Assembly: GCA_031363085.1 (NCBI GenBank)
Contig: JANLTU010000196.1
Coordinates: forward strand, 72,369 to 136,368
Source: UBA6921 sp031363085
Lineage (GTDB): Bacteria; Pseudomonadota; Gammaproteobacteria; SG8-11
Direction of reading: 5' to 3'
Length of the DNA stretch: 64,000 nucleotides
Each line of letters begins with the position of its first letter. Within the stretch, counting starts at the first letter, position 1. Position numbers and translations under genes: made by a program. Below, piece by piece: positions 37,101-45,156 of the stretch. The notes under the pieces are model-generated. The model made no database searches, had not been told where the DNA came from, and worked only from the letters and a program-made list of their open reading frames with translations.

Positions 37101-38470
37101 GCGCTTTCGCCGCCGATATTTTTTGCCGCCAGACGATAATAGTAAGTCACACCGTTACTCAGGTCGGCGTGCACCCACGGAAATATCACGCTCATGACCT
37201 TATTGTCGGTGACGTTAACGTCGCCGTGGGTGTTCCAGTACAGCGTGTAGCTCTGCGCACCAACGACCGGCGCCCACTGCAAGGTGATCTGGCGAGTCCC
37301 CTTGTCGAACTGGCCGATGACTGGAACCGCCGGACGCAAGGCTGCCGCGATCTCCACCGACAGTGCCTCGCCGCCCGCGTTGGCTGCCGCCAGCCGATAG
37401 TAATAAGTTTCCCCCGCGTGCAAATCAGGCGGCGCGAACGGCGACGTCACCTCGGTAACCTTGCGGGAGGTACTGGACACGCCGGGATGCGTGTCCCAAT
37501 ACACGTGATAGCTGCTGGCGCCATTGACAGCGGCCCAATCCAGAAACACATGCTCGCTGTCATTACGCACTTGCAGCACCGGCGCCAGTGGCGGAAATGT
37601 CACGCTGACTTCCGGCGACAGCTCGCTTTCGCCGGCGAGATTCAGCGCACTGAGGCGGTAGTAATACGTGGTTCCACGTGCCCGGCCGGGGTGAATAAAC
37701 GCCGATGAGACATACTCGATTTTTTTGTCGCTGGTGCTCACGCCCCCGCTGGTATTCCAATACAGATGATACAACTCGGCGGCGGCGACCAGCGGCCAGG
37801 AAATCGTCGCATCGCTCTCCCCGGCCAGCACCGACGTAATGACCGGTGCTGCGCTGGTCAGTTGCACCGACACTTCGCGCGACAAGTCGCCTTCGCCGCC
37901 ATCGTTTTGCGCCGCAACGCGATAAAAATAGCGCCCGCCGGGGCGCAGGTTCTGATGGATATATGACGCCTGGGTCGCCGTGATGACCGGGGCGCTGGTC
38001 GTGACTTTTCCACCGCTGTTCCAATAAATGCGGTAGTGCTGCGCGCCCGACACCGGCTCCCATTGCAACGACACCGCCTGCGCCGTGGCCTGAAGATCCA
38101 CGTTTTGCGGCCGTCCCGGCGCCAGCGTTACGGTCGCCGTCAGGCCGGTGTCATGCTCGCCGCCGGTGTTGCCGACCTTGATCCAATACAGGTAAGTTGC
38201 GCCCGATGCCAAGCGTTCGTGCACATACGGGGAGGTGGCGTGGACAATTTTATTAGTGCTACCCGGGTTCGTTCCGACACGCTGCCAGTAAAGGTTGTAC
38301 CACACCGCATCGGCGACTTGCGGCCAAGTCAGCGTCACGTTTTGTTTACCCGCTGTGGCCGTCATCTGACCACTAGGCGCTGCCACGCCTTCTTGCGCAG
38401 CTTCGCTGTGCGCAAGCGGCGCGATCATGCACAAGGTCACCGCCCATACCAGAAGTCGGAATGCTCGCAT
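34175..38470 (-). CDS. Giant secreted protein: 13 FN3 repeats and leucine-rich repeats
   Basis: From ATG 38470 (AAGGA nearby) the protein has about 1431 residues. A signal peptide (MRAFRLLVWAVTLCMIAPLAHS) is followed by 13 tandem fibronectin type III repeats of about 90 residues. Each has a D/K-Q-xTLxWxxVxGAxxYxxYW strand, a second phrase YYYRxxAxNxGGES, and a start such as APxI. After residue about 1200 there is an LRR domain: LSLRSNRIDDLNKLSGLTGL, LALDANRIANLKPL, LSLSGNPVSDISLLAGL and similar, with the internalin-like 22-residue period. The last region has two cysteines (LSCADATRL, VDGENC). FN3 stalk plus LRR tip suggests a binding protein. No sorting signal was seen, so the anchoring mode is unknown. 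Confidence 0.85.
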   Translation of the reverse strand: MRAFRLLVWAVTLCMIAPLAHSEAAQEGVAAPSGQMTATAGKQNVTLTWPQVADAVWYNLYWQRVGTNPGSTNKIVHATSPYVHERLASGATYLYWIKVGNTGGEHDTGLTATVTLAPGRPQNVDLQATAQAVSLQWEPVSGAQHYRIYWNSGGKVTTSAPVITATQASYIHQNLRPGGRYFYRVAAQNDGGEGDLSREVSVQLTSAAPVITSVLAGESDATISWPLVAAAELYHLYWNTSGGVSTSDKKIEYVSSAFIHPGRARGTTYYYRLSALNLAGESELSPEVSVTFPPLAPVLQVRNDSEHVFLDWAAVNGASSYHVYWDTHPGVSSTSRKVTEVTSPFAPPDLHAGETYYYRLAAANAGGEALSVEIAAALRPAVPVIGQFDKGTRQITLQWAPVVGAQSYTLYWNTHGDVNVTDNKVMSVIFPWVHADLSNGVTYYYRLAAKNIGGESALSPEVRVVMPPDMPKIAAAQGGDKQVNLRWDAVPSSVLYTVYWNTSGDVSARDEKVTTKDLSWTHAALRNGSKYYYRVSASNDGGESALAPQVAATLVPDAPRSEIAAVGERQVTLRWNASEGATAYHVYWNTSGNVTTRDKKFAGVTSPFVHEPLRKGETYFYLVTAANEGGEAASTPLQATLVPETPGLPVVLGGDKQITLSWTAVNGAVEYRIYWNAKGEVAATDAHLDVSTSSVVHTGVANGGVYFYRIAARNAGGESPLSTEIKVTLAPDAPLVAAPVGGDKQVTLSWERVAGATAYNIYWNSAGAVISKDQKISAATAPYIHKDLANGLTYHYQVTAVNAGGETAAAPVQVTLIPDAPAVGSASAADKQATLQWNVVPGATGYTVYWNTRGNVTERDAKLDALKAPLPHTGLANGGSYYYRISARNAAGASPLSQEFSVTLAPDAPVLQTAQGGDRVVNLRWTPMFGATGYRVYWNTTGKVTSKDEKLTSTEAALTHSALVRGMTYYYRIAAVNDGGETLAPEFSVTLAPDATALSNLKGADKQITLAWKTSNGATEYHIYWNTTGNVTSKDALLKTSAASLLHANISNGKKYFYRIAASNAGGESELSPEVFLTLAPDAPVINVTIGEDKRITLGWTQVPGAESYTVYWKLATGVDTKFSKVPNAVAPYVFNGLTNNSKYAYRVAAVNVGGEGFMSEQRVVTPHNKRLSGLFPDAGLQQCINGEAAINGWVYGDEVAGILVCNELDIANLSGLEWLENVTNLSLRSNRIDDLNKLSGLTGLSYLALDANRIANLKPLAALTKLTYLSLSGNPVSDISLLAGLTALTSLYLNDTKVSNLASLAGLSNVVYLSVYNSEIVDVRPLAGLTNIERLYLGGNRIVDVAPLATLTNLTELDVSSNELGGQGVGHVNALEVLKNARLLQVGGNAALSCADATRLITRLNSPPVDLDGIVTNVDLPVDGENCVNP

Positions 38471-38690
38471 CATTTCCTTGCTTGAAACACTTACAAGTGT
38501 AAGTCGTTGGAGGTGGAGCGCATCGCACGCGACTGGACAACCTGATCGCGGCAAAGCATAGCGCATAGTACGGTGCGACCCCAAGTTTAGGCGTGATGCA
38601 ATTCACGCGCATCGACGCCGCATGGTCAGGCGCGCGTGCGCATTGCATTGGCGCCTGACGCGAGCCATGCTTCGCGAAATGCAAATACCG

Positions 38691-40949
38691 ATGCGGCCGT
38701 CATACCCAAATATCAAACGCAAAAAAACCGCGTGCCGATTCCTGCAACGAAATCTGCTGTGCAGTTTTTTCGCGCTGCTGGTCTATGCGCAAATCGCTCC
38801 GGCAGTCACAGCCGAAGCGCCGCAACATCGGCCTAAAATTGGTTTGGCCTTGGGTGGCGGCGGCGCGCGCGGGTTGGCCCATATCGGTGTGCTCAAAGTG
38901 CTGGAAGAATTGAACGTGCCCATCGACTACATCGCCGGCACCAGCTCGGGCGCGGTGATCGGTGGCATGTACGCGGCGGGATTGACACCCGACCAGATTG
39001 AAGCGCGCATCGTTGGCATCGACTGGGACGACATGTTGTCCGACCGGCTTGCGCGCCGCGAGCTTTCCTACCGACGCAAGCAAAACGACCGCAATTATCT
39101 CTTTCCGGTGGAGTTAGGCATGCGTGGTTTCCGGCCGATTTTTCCGCGCGGACTGATCGCCGGGCAGAAGGTCGGATTCTTTTTGCGCTCAGCCACGCTG
39201 CGCGCGGCGGGCGTCACCGATTTTGATCGCCTCGCGGTGCCGTTTCGGGCGGTGGCCACCGATATTGAAACCGGCGCGCCGGTGGTGCTGGGCAGCGGCG
39301 ATCTGGCGGCAGCGATGCAGGCCAGCATGGCCGTGCCCGGTGTTTTTTCGCCGCTGGAAATCGGTGGCCGGCTGTTGGTGGACGGCGGCATGTCGGCGAA
39401 CGTGCCGGTGAATACCGTACGTGCCATGGGCGCGGATATCATCATCGCGGTGAATATTTCTGCACCGCTGCTCAACCGCCAACAATTGGAGTCTATTGTT
39501 GACATTTCTGACCAGACGCTGTCGCTGCTGTCGCTGAAGACCAATCAACAGCAATTAATGCAACTGCACGGCGACGATATTTTGATCACGCCCGACCTCT
39601 CCGCGATCGGCACCATGCAATTTGAACGTGGCACGGAAGCCGTCGCCGCCGGCACCACAGCGGCGACGGCGCAAGCGCCGTTGTTGCGTAATCTTAGCGC
39701 CGCGCCCAAGGAGTACACCCGTTACCTGCGCCGCCAGCGCACCAAACTGGCAGCGTTGGCGCGCGTGGATTTCATTAATATCGACAAGCCCGAGCGTGTC
39801 TCCGAGGAGATCATTGCCCGGCGCCTGGCAACCACCCCCGGCGGACTATTGGACATCGAGACGCTGGGCGACGATTTGACGCGTATTTATGATCTGGGCG
39901 ACTTCGAACGCGTGAATTTTCGCGTGCTGCACACCGAGGCCGGCGAAGGCTTGCAAATCGAGGCGCAGGAAAAATCCTGGGGGCCGAACTACCTGCGTTT
40001 CGGTTTTAATCTGAGCGACGACTTCGAAGGCGACAACCGTTCTAACATTTTAATCAATTACACCCGCACCTGGGTCAACCCCTTGGGCGGCGAATGGAAA
40101 AATGAATTCAGTATCGGACGCACGCGCAAAGTATTCACGGAATTTTATCAACCTCTGGACCCATTCAGCGTGTGGTTTGTCGCCCCGCATGCGCAATACA
40201 ATCAGGACACCCGCGATGTCTACGACGGCGATAGCCGCGTTGCACAATACGCAACCAAGACCTCCGAGGTCGGCTTCGACACCGGCCTGCAATTGGGTAA
40301 ACACGGCGAAATCCGCTTTGGCTTGTTACGCGATTGGGTCAAGGCCGCGCCGCGCGTGGGCGCCACCGGTCTACCGGAATTCAATATTCGCCAGGGCGCG
40401 TACACCGCCAGCGTCGCCTATGACCGTATTGATGACGTGAACTTTCCGCGCAACGGCATCCTGTTGCATAGCCGCCTGTTTATGGCACGCAAGGAACTGG
40501 GCGCCGACACCACCTACGACAAGATTGACATTAACTGGTTGACCGCCTTCACTTACAACACCCACACCATGTTCGCCAGCGCGGAACTGGGCACTAATCT
40601 CAATAACCAACTACCGTTTTACGACCTGTTTACACTGGGCGGGTTTCAATATTTATCCGGTTACCACACTGCACAACTCAGCGGCAAATATCTGGCTTTC
40701 GGTCGTCTGGTGTATTACGAACGCGTCGGTCATTTGCCCAAAGCGGCAGGCAACGGCCTGTATTTCGGCGCCTCGTTGGAAGCAGGCAACGTGTGGGACC
40801 GGCGTGTGGATGTTGCGCTCACCGATGTGCGCAAGTCGATCTCGTTGTTTGCCAGCGCCGATACCAGCGTGGGTCCGCTGTATTTTGCCTACGGACTCAG
40901 CGACGGCGGCAACTACATGTTTTATTTGTTTCTCGGTCGGACGTTTTAG
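38691..40949 (+). CDS. Patatin-like phospholipase with outer-membrane barrel (PlpD-like)
   Basis: This protein of about 752 residues has a signal peptide and the patatin motifs GLALGGGGARGLAHIGVLK (oxyanion hole), GTSSGAVIGG (nucleophile serine) and DGGMSANVPV (catalytic aspartate). After a POTRA-like region (RIYDLGDFERVNFRVLHTE), a C-terminal Omp85-type beta-barrel follows, with strands such as WVNPLGGEWKNEFSIG and a terminal aromatic (YMFYLFLGRTF). This is the architecture of type Vd autotransporters such as PlpD. The phospholipase domain would be moved to the surface or released. The start is uncertain: ATG at 38622, 38667 and 38679 are also in frame. Confidence 0.88.
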   Translation: MRPSYPNIKRKKTACRFLQRNLLCSFFALLVYAQIAPAVTAEAPQHRPKIGLALGGGGARGLAHIGVLKVLEELNVPIDYIAGTSSGAVIGGMYAAGLTPDQIEARIVGIDWDDMLSDRLARRELSYRRKQNDRNYLFPVELGMRGFRPIFPRGLIAGQKVGFFLRSATLRAAGVTDFDRLAVPFRAVATDIETGAPVVLGSGDLAAAMQASMAVPGVFSPLEIGGRLLVDGGMSANVPVNTVRAMGADIIIAVNISAPLLNRQQLESIVDISDQTLSLLSLKTNQQQLMQLHGDDILITPDLSAIGTMQFERGTEAVAAGTTAATAQAPLLRNLSAAPKEYTRYLRRQRTKLAALARVDFINIDKPERVSEEIIARRLATTPGGLLDIETLGDDLTRIYDLGDFERVNFRVLHTEAGEGLQIEAQEKSWGPNYLRFGFNLSDDFEGDNRSNILINYTRTWVNPLGGEWKNEFSIGRTRKVFTEFYQPLDPFSVWFVAPHAQYNQDTRDVYDGDSRVAQYATKTSEVGFDTGLQLGKHGEIRFGLLRDWVKAAPRVGATGLPEFNIRQGAYTASVAYDRIDDVNFPRNGILLHSRLFMARKELGADTTYDKIDINWLTAFTYNTHTMFASAELGTNLNNQLPFYDLFTLGGFQYLSGYHTAQLSGKYLAFGRLVYYERVGHLPKAAGNGLYFGASLEAGNVWDRRVDVALTDVRKSISLFASADTSVGPLYFAYGLSDGGNYMFYLFLGRTF

Positions 40950-41079
40950 CGCACCGGCACCACACGCACAAAATCGCCGTGCTGCTGCATCATATTATCC
41001 CGGCATTAATTTTTATCCGTTTGCGCCGGCGTGTCTTTGCGTTTAGGTTTTTTGCCACACCCTGAAAGGATTAATTTTT

Positions 41080-42162
41080 ATGTCTGATACACCCAAACCG
41101 ATCCGCGAAATCCGCATCAATCCGATTGTGCCAAGCGAGTCGGTGCTGGTCGCGACCGCACGCGGCCTGCGGCCGAAAAAAGCCGAAGCGCCGGCTGCGC
41201 GCGACACTCGCCACCATGTCGAGACCTGCCCGTTTTGTCGCGGCAACGAACACATGACGCCGCCGCAAATCGTGCGCTATCCCGAGCAACCGGATTGGGC
41301 GATCCGCATCGTCGAGAATTTGTATCCGGTGCTGGGCGACGATCAACAGCAACCGAATTTCTCGTTCGGCCTGCAACACACCATCGACGGCTACGGCCGC
41401 CATGAAGTCATCATCGACCATCATCAACACGGTATTGCGCTACAAGAAATGAGTGCGGAGCACATCGCATTATTATTCGGCGCCTATCAGGAACGCGTGC
41501 AGCAGCTTTACCGCTCGGACGAACGCATTCGCTACGTGCTGGCCTTCAAAAATTTCGGCGCGGCGGCCGGCGGCAGCATTCCGCATACGCATAGCCAGAT
41601 CATCGCCACGCCGGTGGTGCCGGAAAATGTCCAGACCGAGGTGGTCCACAGCCGCGCGTTCTTCGAAAAAAATCACCACTGCATATTTTGCGCGCTGATC
41701 GACGAAGCACTCACGTTCGAAGCCACGCTCTATGCGCGTGAAACCGGCGAAGTGCGCCGCAAAATCAACGTCGGCCAATACGTGGTCGAGCGCGGCAAGA
41801 AATTCATCGCCATTAAACCGTTCGCCAGCCGCTACGAATGGGAAGTGCACATTCTGCCGCTGCAACACCAAGCCGATTACCTGCGCGCCAGCACCGACGA
41901 CCTCGCTGACTTCGCGCGCGTACTGCAACGCACCATGGCCCGCCTCGACGCAGTACTGGGCGGCGCACAGTACAACTATTTTCTGCATTCGCTGCCACAC
42001 GGCCCTGGCTACGCCGACTGCGCCGCCAGCTACCACTGGCACCTGGAAATCTGCCCGCGCACCAGCATCCCCACTGGCTTTGAATTGGGCTCGGGATTAT
42101 TTGTCAACACCGTGAGCCCGGAAGACGCTGCGGAGAAGTTGCGGGCGGTGAAGCTTGATTAA
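41080..42162 (+). CDS. galT: Galactose-1-phosphate uridylyltransferase-like protein
   Basis: This 360-residue protein has the GalT/HIT-superfamily features. A zinc-like pair HHVETCPFCRGNEHMTPP lies near residues 47-64, the histidine motif GGSIPHTHSQIIATPVVP near residue 163, and a second C-terminal HIT region HWHLEICPRTSIPTGFELG near residue 320. In GalT the active-site triad is HPHxQ; here it is HTHSQ, as in the archaeal/alternate branch. It transfers UMP between UDP-glucose and galactose-1-phosphate, but these divergent members can act on other sugar nucleotides. AAGGA lies 11 bases before the ATG. No other Leloir gene is in the window. Confidence 0.8.
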   Translation: MSDTPKPIREIRINPIVPSESVLVATARGLRPKKAEAPAARDTRHHVETCPFCRGNEHMTPPQIVRYPEQPDWAIRIVENLYPVLGDDQQQPNFSFGLQHTIDGYGRHEVIIDHHQHGIALQEMSAEHIALLFGAYQERVQQLYRSDERIRYVLAFKNFGAAAGGSIPHTHSQIIATPVVPENVQTEVVHSRAFFEKNHHCIFCALIDEALTFEATLYARETGEVRRKINVGQYVVERGKKFIAIKPFASRYEWEVHILPLQHQADYLRASTDDLADFARVLQRTMARLDAVLGGAQYNYFLHSLPHGPGYADCAASYHWHLEICPRTSIPTGFELGSGLFVNTVSPEDAAEKLRAVKLD

Positions 42163-42191
42163 GTCGACGAATCACCTAGAGCAGGGAACGG

Positions 42192-42225
42192 CAAAATGCG
42201 GCTCAAAGGCGACCTCCGCATTTTG
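42192..42225 (+). terminator. Hairpin after galT
   Basis: CAAAATGCGG (42192-42201) is a perfect inverted match to CCGCATTTTG (42216-42225) around a 14-base loop. It ends TTTTG, so it may stop transcription of galT before the SIR2-like gene. Confidence 0.55.
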
Positions 42226-42228
42226 TAG

Positions 42229-42248
42229 GCTGGGTTGATAAACCCAGC
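42229..42248. repeat. Palindromic GCTGGGTT-GATA-AACCCAGC
   Basis: An 8-bp perfect stem with a four-base loop lies four bases after the galT hairpin and 21 bases before the SIR2-like ATG. Similar TAGGCTGGGTT...AACCCAGC palindromes are dispersed in many proteobacterial genomes. It is more likely a repeat than a regulator. Confidence 0.5.
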
Positions 42249-42269
42249 GTTCGTGAGATCATTACGGTT

Positions 42270-43337
42270 ATGTCTAGCCATCCTTCCGAAAAATCCCTTG
42301 TTCTGGTCGTTGGCGCTGGAGCGAGTAAAGAGGCCAACCTCCCTGTTGGCGCAGAGTTGAAGCAGCAAATTGCAAGCGCGCTCGATATACGCTACGGCAA
42401 AGGAGGAAGAATGCCAGGTGGCGACAATGTCATCAACGACGCCTTCCATATTCTCGCGGCATCCGCCCCTGGCAGGGGCGGCATTAATCCGTACCTGCAC
42501 GCAGCATGGCGCATTCGCGATGCAATGCCTCAAGCGATCTCGATTGACAACTTCATAGACTCACACCGTTCCGATGAGAAGATCGCGTTATGCGGAAAAT
42601 TGGCCATCGCCCGCAGCATTCTCGCGGCCGAATCCAATAGCCACCTGCAAATTGCTCGCGGAAACATTAACAACAAGCTGGACTTCTCTGGTCTAGAGAC
42701 AACTTGGTTCCACACGTTTTTCCAGCTATTAACTGAGAATTGCCAGCAAGCCGACCTACCTCAAAGACTTTCAAAAGTTGTAATTATTTGCTTCAACTAT
42801 GATAGATGCATCGAGCACTACTTGTATTCTGCCCTTCAAAACTACTATGACTTGAAGCCCGAAGAAGCAGCGGCAGTGTTGTCCAACTTGGAAATACATC
42901 ATCCATACGGAACCGTTGGAAAGCTGCCTTGGCAAGATCAAAAGGGAGGGTTTGACTTTGGTGCTACACCCAGCCCAAAGCAATTGCTCGCACTCGCGGG
43001 TGAACTTCGAACATTCACCGAGGGGATTGACGCTAATACAAGCAACATCTCGGCAATAAGAGGCGCGCTGTCCAACTCCTGCCGAATTGCCTTTCTCGGA
43101 TTCGCATTCCATCGCCTAAATATTGAACTTCTCTTCCCCGGCCTTGCCGATGGGGCCAAAGTAAGAGTTTGTCCTGTGTATGCAACAGCGCATGGCATAT
43201 CGCAGGCCGATCTACAAATGATCAAACAGGAACTAACCAATAATGGAGGTATACACCCCGAGCATGTCTATCTGCGGAACGACCTAAAGTGCTCGCAGTT
43301 AATTCGTGAGTTTTGGCGGAGCCTGTCACTTCAATGA
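42270..43337 (+). CDS. SIR2-like domain protein, candidate NAD+ hydrolase of a defence type
   Basis: This 355-residue protein opens with LVLVVGAGASKEANLPVGAE (Rossmann-type GAGAS near residue 14), then has CFNYDRCIEHYLYSAL near residue 174, HPYGTVGKLP near residue 211 and AFLGFAFHRLNIELLFP near residue 274. Together these correspond to the GAGxS, TxNYD and HxxG nucleotide-binding and catalytic regions of SIR2-like enzymes. In many stand-alone SIR2 proteins the activity is NAD+ hydrolysis in phage defence. Whether this one is active is not known, and no recognisable partner (TIR, HerA, Argonaute) is adjacent. Its GC appears lower than its neighbours', which hints at transfer. Confidence 0.7.
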   Translation: MSSHPSEKSLVLVVGAGASKEANLPVGAELKQQIASALDIRYGKGGRMPGGDNVINDAFHILAASAPGRGGINPYLHAAWRIRDAMPQAISIDNFIDSHRSDEKIALCGKLAIARSILAAESNSHLQIARGNINNKLDFSGLETTWFHTFFQLLTENCQQADLPQRLSKVVIICFNYDRCIEHYLYSALQNYYDLKPEEAAAVLSNLEIHHPYGTVGKLPWQDQKGGFDFGATPSPKQLLALAGELRTFTEGIDANTSNISAIRGALSNSCRIAFLGFAFHRLNIELLFPGLADGAKVRVCPVYATAHGISQADLQMIKQELTNNGGIHPEHVYLRNDLKCSQLIREFWRSLSLQ

Positions 43338-43389
43338 ATTCCACACATCGTTTGTCATAATTGAGTGGAGAGGGTCTGCCATTCGGCCG

Positions 43390-43809
43390 TTAAACGCCTC
43401 GCTTTTCCTTGCGTATTACCAGCTTTAACCCCGACCACACCTCACTCACCGCGCAAACTTTGATGTCGACATAATCCAGCGGCAAGGCGACGGCACGAAT
43501 CACGTCTTCGGTAACGTCGGTTGCTACCTTGGCGGCTTTTTTGGGCCACGACACCCAGATGAACCCGGCAGGATCGAGCCGCCGCCGGTAATGCCGTAGC
43601 ACGCGCGTCAATTCTTTTTTCTCGGTCACGAACACATGCAGCGCGATAAACGGCGGCGACGCCTCTGCCACCACGTGCGCATTTGCCGGCAACTCACCCA
43701 ACCACGCCTGCAACTCCGGCGGTGCGTTGATCACCAGATAGTTCATCCCCGGCTGGATGCCCAGCTTCTTGGGCAAGGGCGTGCCTGAATATCCGGCCGG
43801 TACCGTCAC
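43390..43809 (-). CDS. DUF3052-family protein
   Basis: This 139-residue protein starts at a GTG overlapping the upstream stop by four bases. It has the family opening AGYSGTPLPKKLGIQPG, then WVSWPKKAAKVATDVTEDVIR and LPLDYVDIKVCAVSEVWSGLK, which I recognise as DUF3052. Function is unknown. It is the last gene of a tightly coupled trio behind a MarR regulator. Confidence 0.85.
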   Translation of the reverse strand: MTVPAGYSGTPLPKKLGIQPGMNYLVINAPPELQAWLGELPANAHVVAEASPPFIALHVFVTEKKELTRVLRHYRRRLDPAGFIWVSWPKKAAKVATDVTEDVIRAVALPLDYVDIKVCAVSEVWSGLKLVIRKEKRGV

Positions 43810-44042
43810 GTTTTTAATTTTGGATGATCACGCCACGCGGGTAGCGTGCGCATGTAGTCGCGCGTGCGCTGTTCAACGGCGGCGCGTGTCAAGCCCGGCT
43901 CCCGGCGCGCCGCCCACTGCACCATGCGCTCGAAGCGCTCCTCGAAACTTTGCAAATTGCCTTGCGCATCGACGCAGTACGAACAATAGATTCCGCTCTC
44001 AAGCGGCATCCCGCAACTTTGACATTGATCGGTTCCACTCAT
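43806..44042 (-). CDS. Zinc-ribbon small protein
   Basis: This 78-residue protein begins CQSCGMPLESGIYCSYCVD, with two CxxC pairs that form a zinc ribbon at residues 7-22. A helical tail FEERFERMVQWAARREPGL follows. It is overlapped on both sides by four bases with the MarR gene and the DUF3052 gene. Function is unknown. Confidence 0.8.
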   Translation of the reverse strand: MSGTDQCQSCGMPLESGIYCSYCVDAQGNLQSFEERFERMVQWAARREPGLTRAAVEQRTRDYMRTLPAWRDHPKLKT

Positions 44043-44494
44043 AGCTTGCTCCTCTGGGTGTTTATTTCCGCATCGGCGGCTGCGACCAACGCACGCAGTC
44101 CTGTGACCAACTCACGACGCTCACGCGCGCCCATGCGCTCGATGCAGCGCGCCAACAGTTCCACATCCAGCACCTGACGGCTGCGCTGCAAACTGTCAAC
44201 ACCTGCTGGTGTCATCCACACCAAGGTACGGCGCCGGTCGCGCGTATCGCGGATGCGCTCCACATGACCATGCGCTTGCAACCGGTCGATCAATTCACTC
44301 ATGGCCGATTGCGCACGCTGAAAATGCCGGGCCGCCTCCGTCACCGTCAGCGGCCCAGACAACTCCAGATGCGTGAGCACCGCCACCGCTTCAGCCGTGG
44401 GTCGCTGCTCATCTTTCTGCCAGCGCGCATGCAGCCGCAAGTAGATCGCGGGATACAGCGTCGCCAGTTCTTGCGCCAACGTGGTGTGTTTCAC
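44039..44494 (-). CDS. MarR-family transcriptional regulator
   Basis: This 151-residue protein starts at GTG 44494. It has a winged-helix DNA-binding region: LTVTEAARHFQRAQSAMSEL, then IDRLQAHGHVERIRDTRDRR and RTLVWMTPAG, typical of MarR. It probably regulates its own operon with the two following genes. No clear operator palindrome was found in the 84 bases upstream. The ligand is unknown. Confidence 0.88.
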   Translation of the reverse strand: MKHTTLAQELATLYPAIYLRLHARWQKDEQRPTAEAVAVLTHLELSGPLTVTEAARHFQRAQSAMSELIDRLQAHGHVERIRDTRDRRRTLVWMTPAGVDSLQRSRQVLDVELLARCIERMGARERRELVTGLRALVAAADAEINTQRSKL

Positions 44495-44578
44495 GCAAAC
44501 AGTCTAACGATAAAAATCGTATCGTAAATCCCGATGTATTCCCGTTCAGTCAATAAGCGGCGCGCCTCCCACTAACCA

Positions 44579-45013
44579 CTAATTTTTCCATGTCACCTTT
44601 TGATCCACGGCTACACCGTCTTCAATCGTTCCTTTGGGCAGTGAATTCGCTTTGGCCTGAATGACAACGTAGTACAAATCCTGATCAGAATTATTCCGCC
44701 ACGCGCGCACGCCCTCCGGCGCAACCCGGATGGCCGTGCCCTCTTTGACGTCGATCACTTGCCCGTCGATTTGAAACTGACCCCGGCCTTTCAGGAACAA
44801 GTACACCTCCTCGTGTTCGCGATGCTGGTGAGAAAACGGCATGGCTGCACCGGGAGGAAATTTATTGAACGAGACTTCCATGCCGGTCAACGCCAAATCG
44901 TCTTTTAAAAATTTCTTACCCTTGACCGCCGACGGCAACACCTTGGTGCTGAATGCATATTGGTCGATGTTTTCCAGCGCTCCAATTTCAAAAACGGAAT
45001 GATTTTTTTTCAT
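44579..45013 (-). CDS. Cupin-domain protein
   Basis: This 144-residue protein contains one conserved cupin barrel. Metal-ligand motif 1 is FSHQHREHEEVYLFLKGRGQF (HxH with E) near residue 60, and motif 2 is AIRVAPEGVRAWRN (lacking the usual His), so metal binding may be incomplete. It lies divergent from a TetR-type regulator with a 7-bp palindrome between them, suggesting control by that regulator. The substrate is unknown. Confidence 0.82.
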   Translation of the reverse strand: MKKNHSVFEIGALENIDQYAFSTKVLPSAVKGKKFLKDDLALTGMEVSFNKFPPGAAMPFSHQHREHEEVYLFLKGRGQFQIDGQVIDVKEGTAIRVAPEGVRAWRNNSDQDLYYVVIQAKANSLPKGTIEDGVAVDQKVTWKN

Positions 45014-45122
45014 ACACGGCTCCTGTCTGAATAATTTGATGTCCGGCGGTGCCGGAATTGTTAGAACCTGCGCGCTTTAATTTGGCGCTCAGGCTTGATT
45101 AACGATGCTATTTGAATTCAAT

Positions 45123-45140
45123 ATATGTTCAACAACATAT
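45123..45140. promoter_or_regulatory. Candidate operator palindrome for the TetR-type regulator
   Basis: ATATGTT (45123-45129) and AACATAT (45134-45140) form a perfect 7-bp inverted repeat around CAAC. It sits between the divergent cupin and TetR genes, 16 bases ahead of the likely regulator start. This is the usual place for auto-repression. Confidence 0.5.
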
Positions 45141-45156
45141 TCAGGAGCACATCACC

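Noticed and set aside
42192..42248. Two hairpins between galT and the SIR2-like gene as a possible small RNA
   Set aside because: No promoter was found for them; a terminator and a dispersed palindrome explain them more simply.
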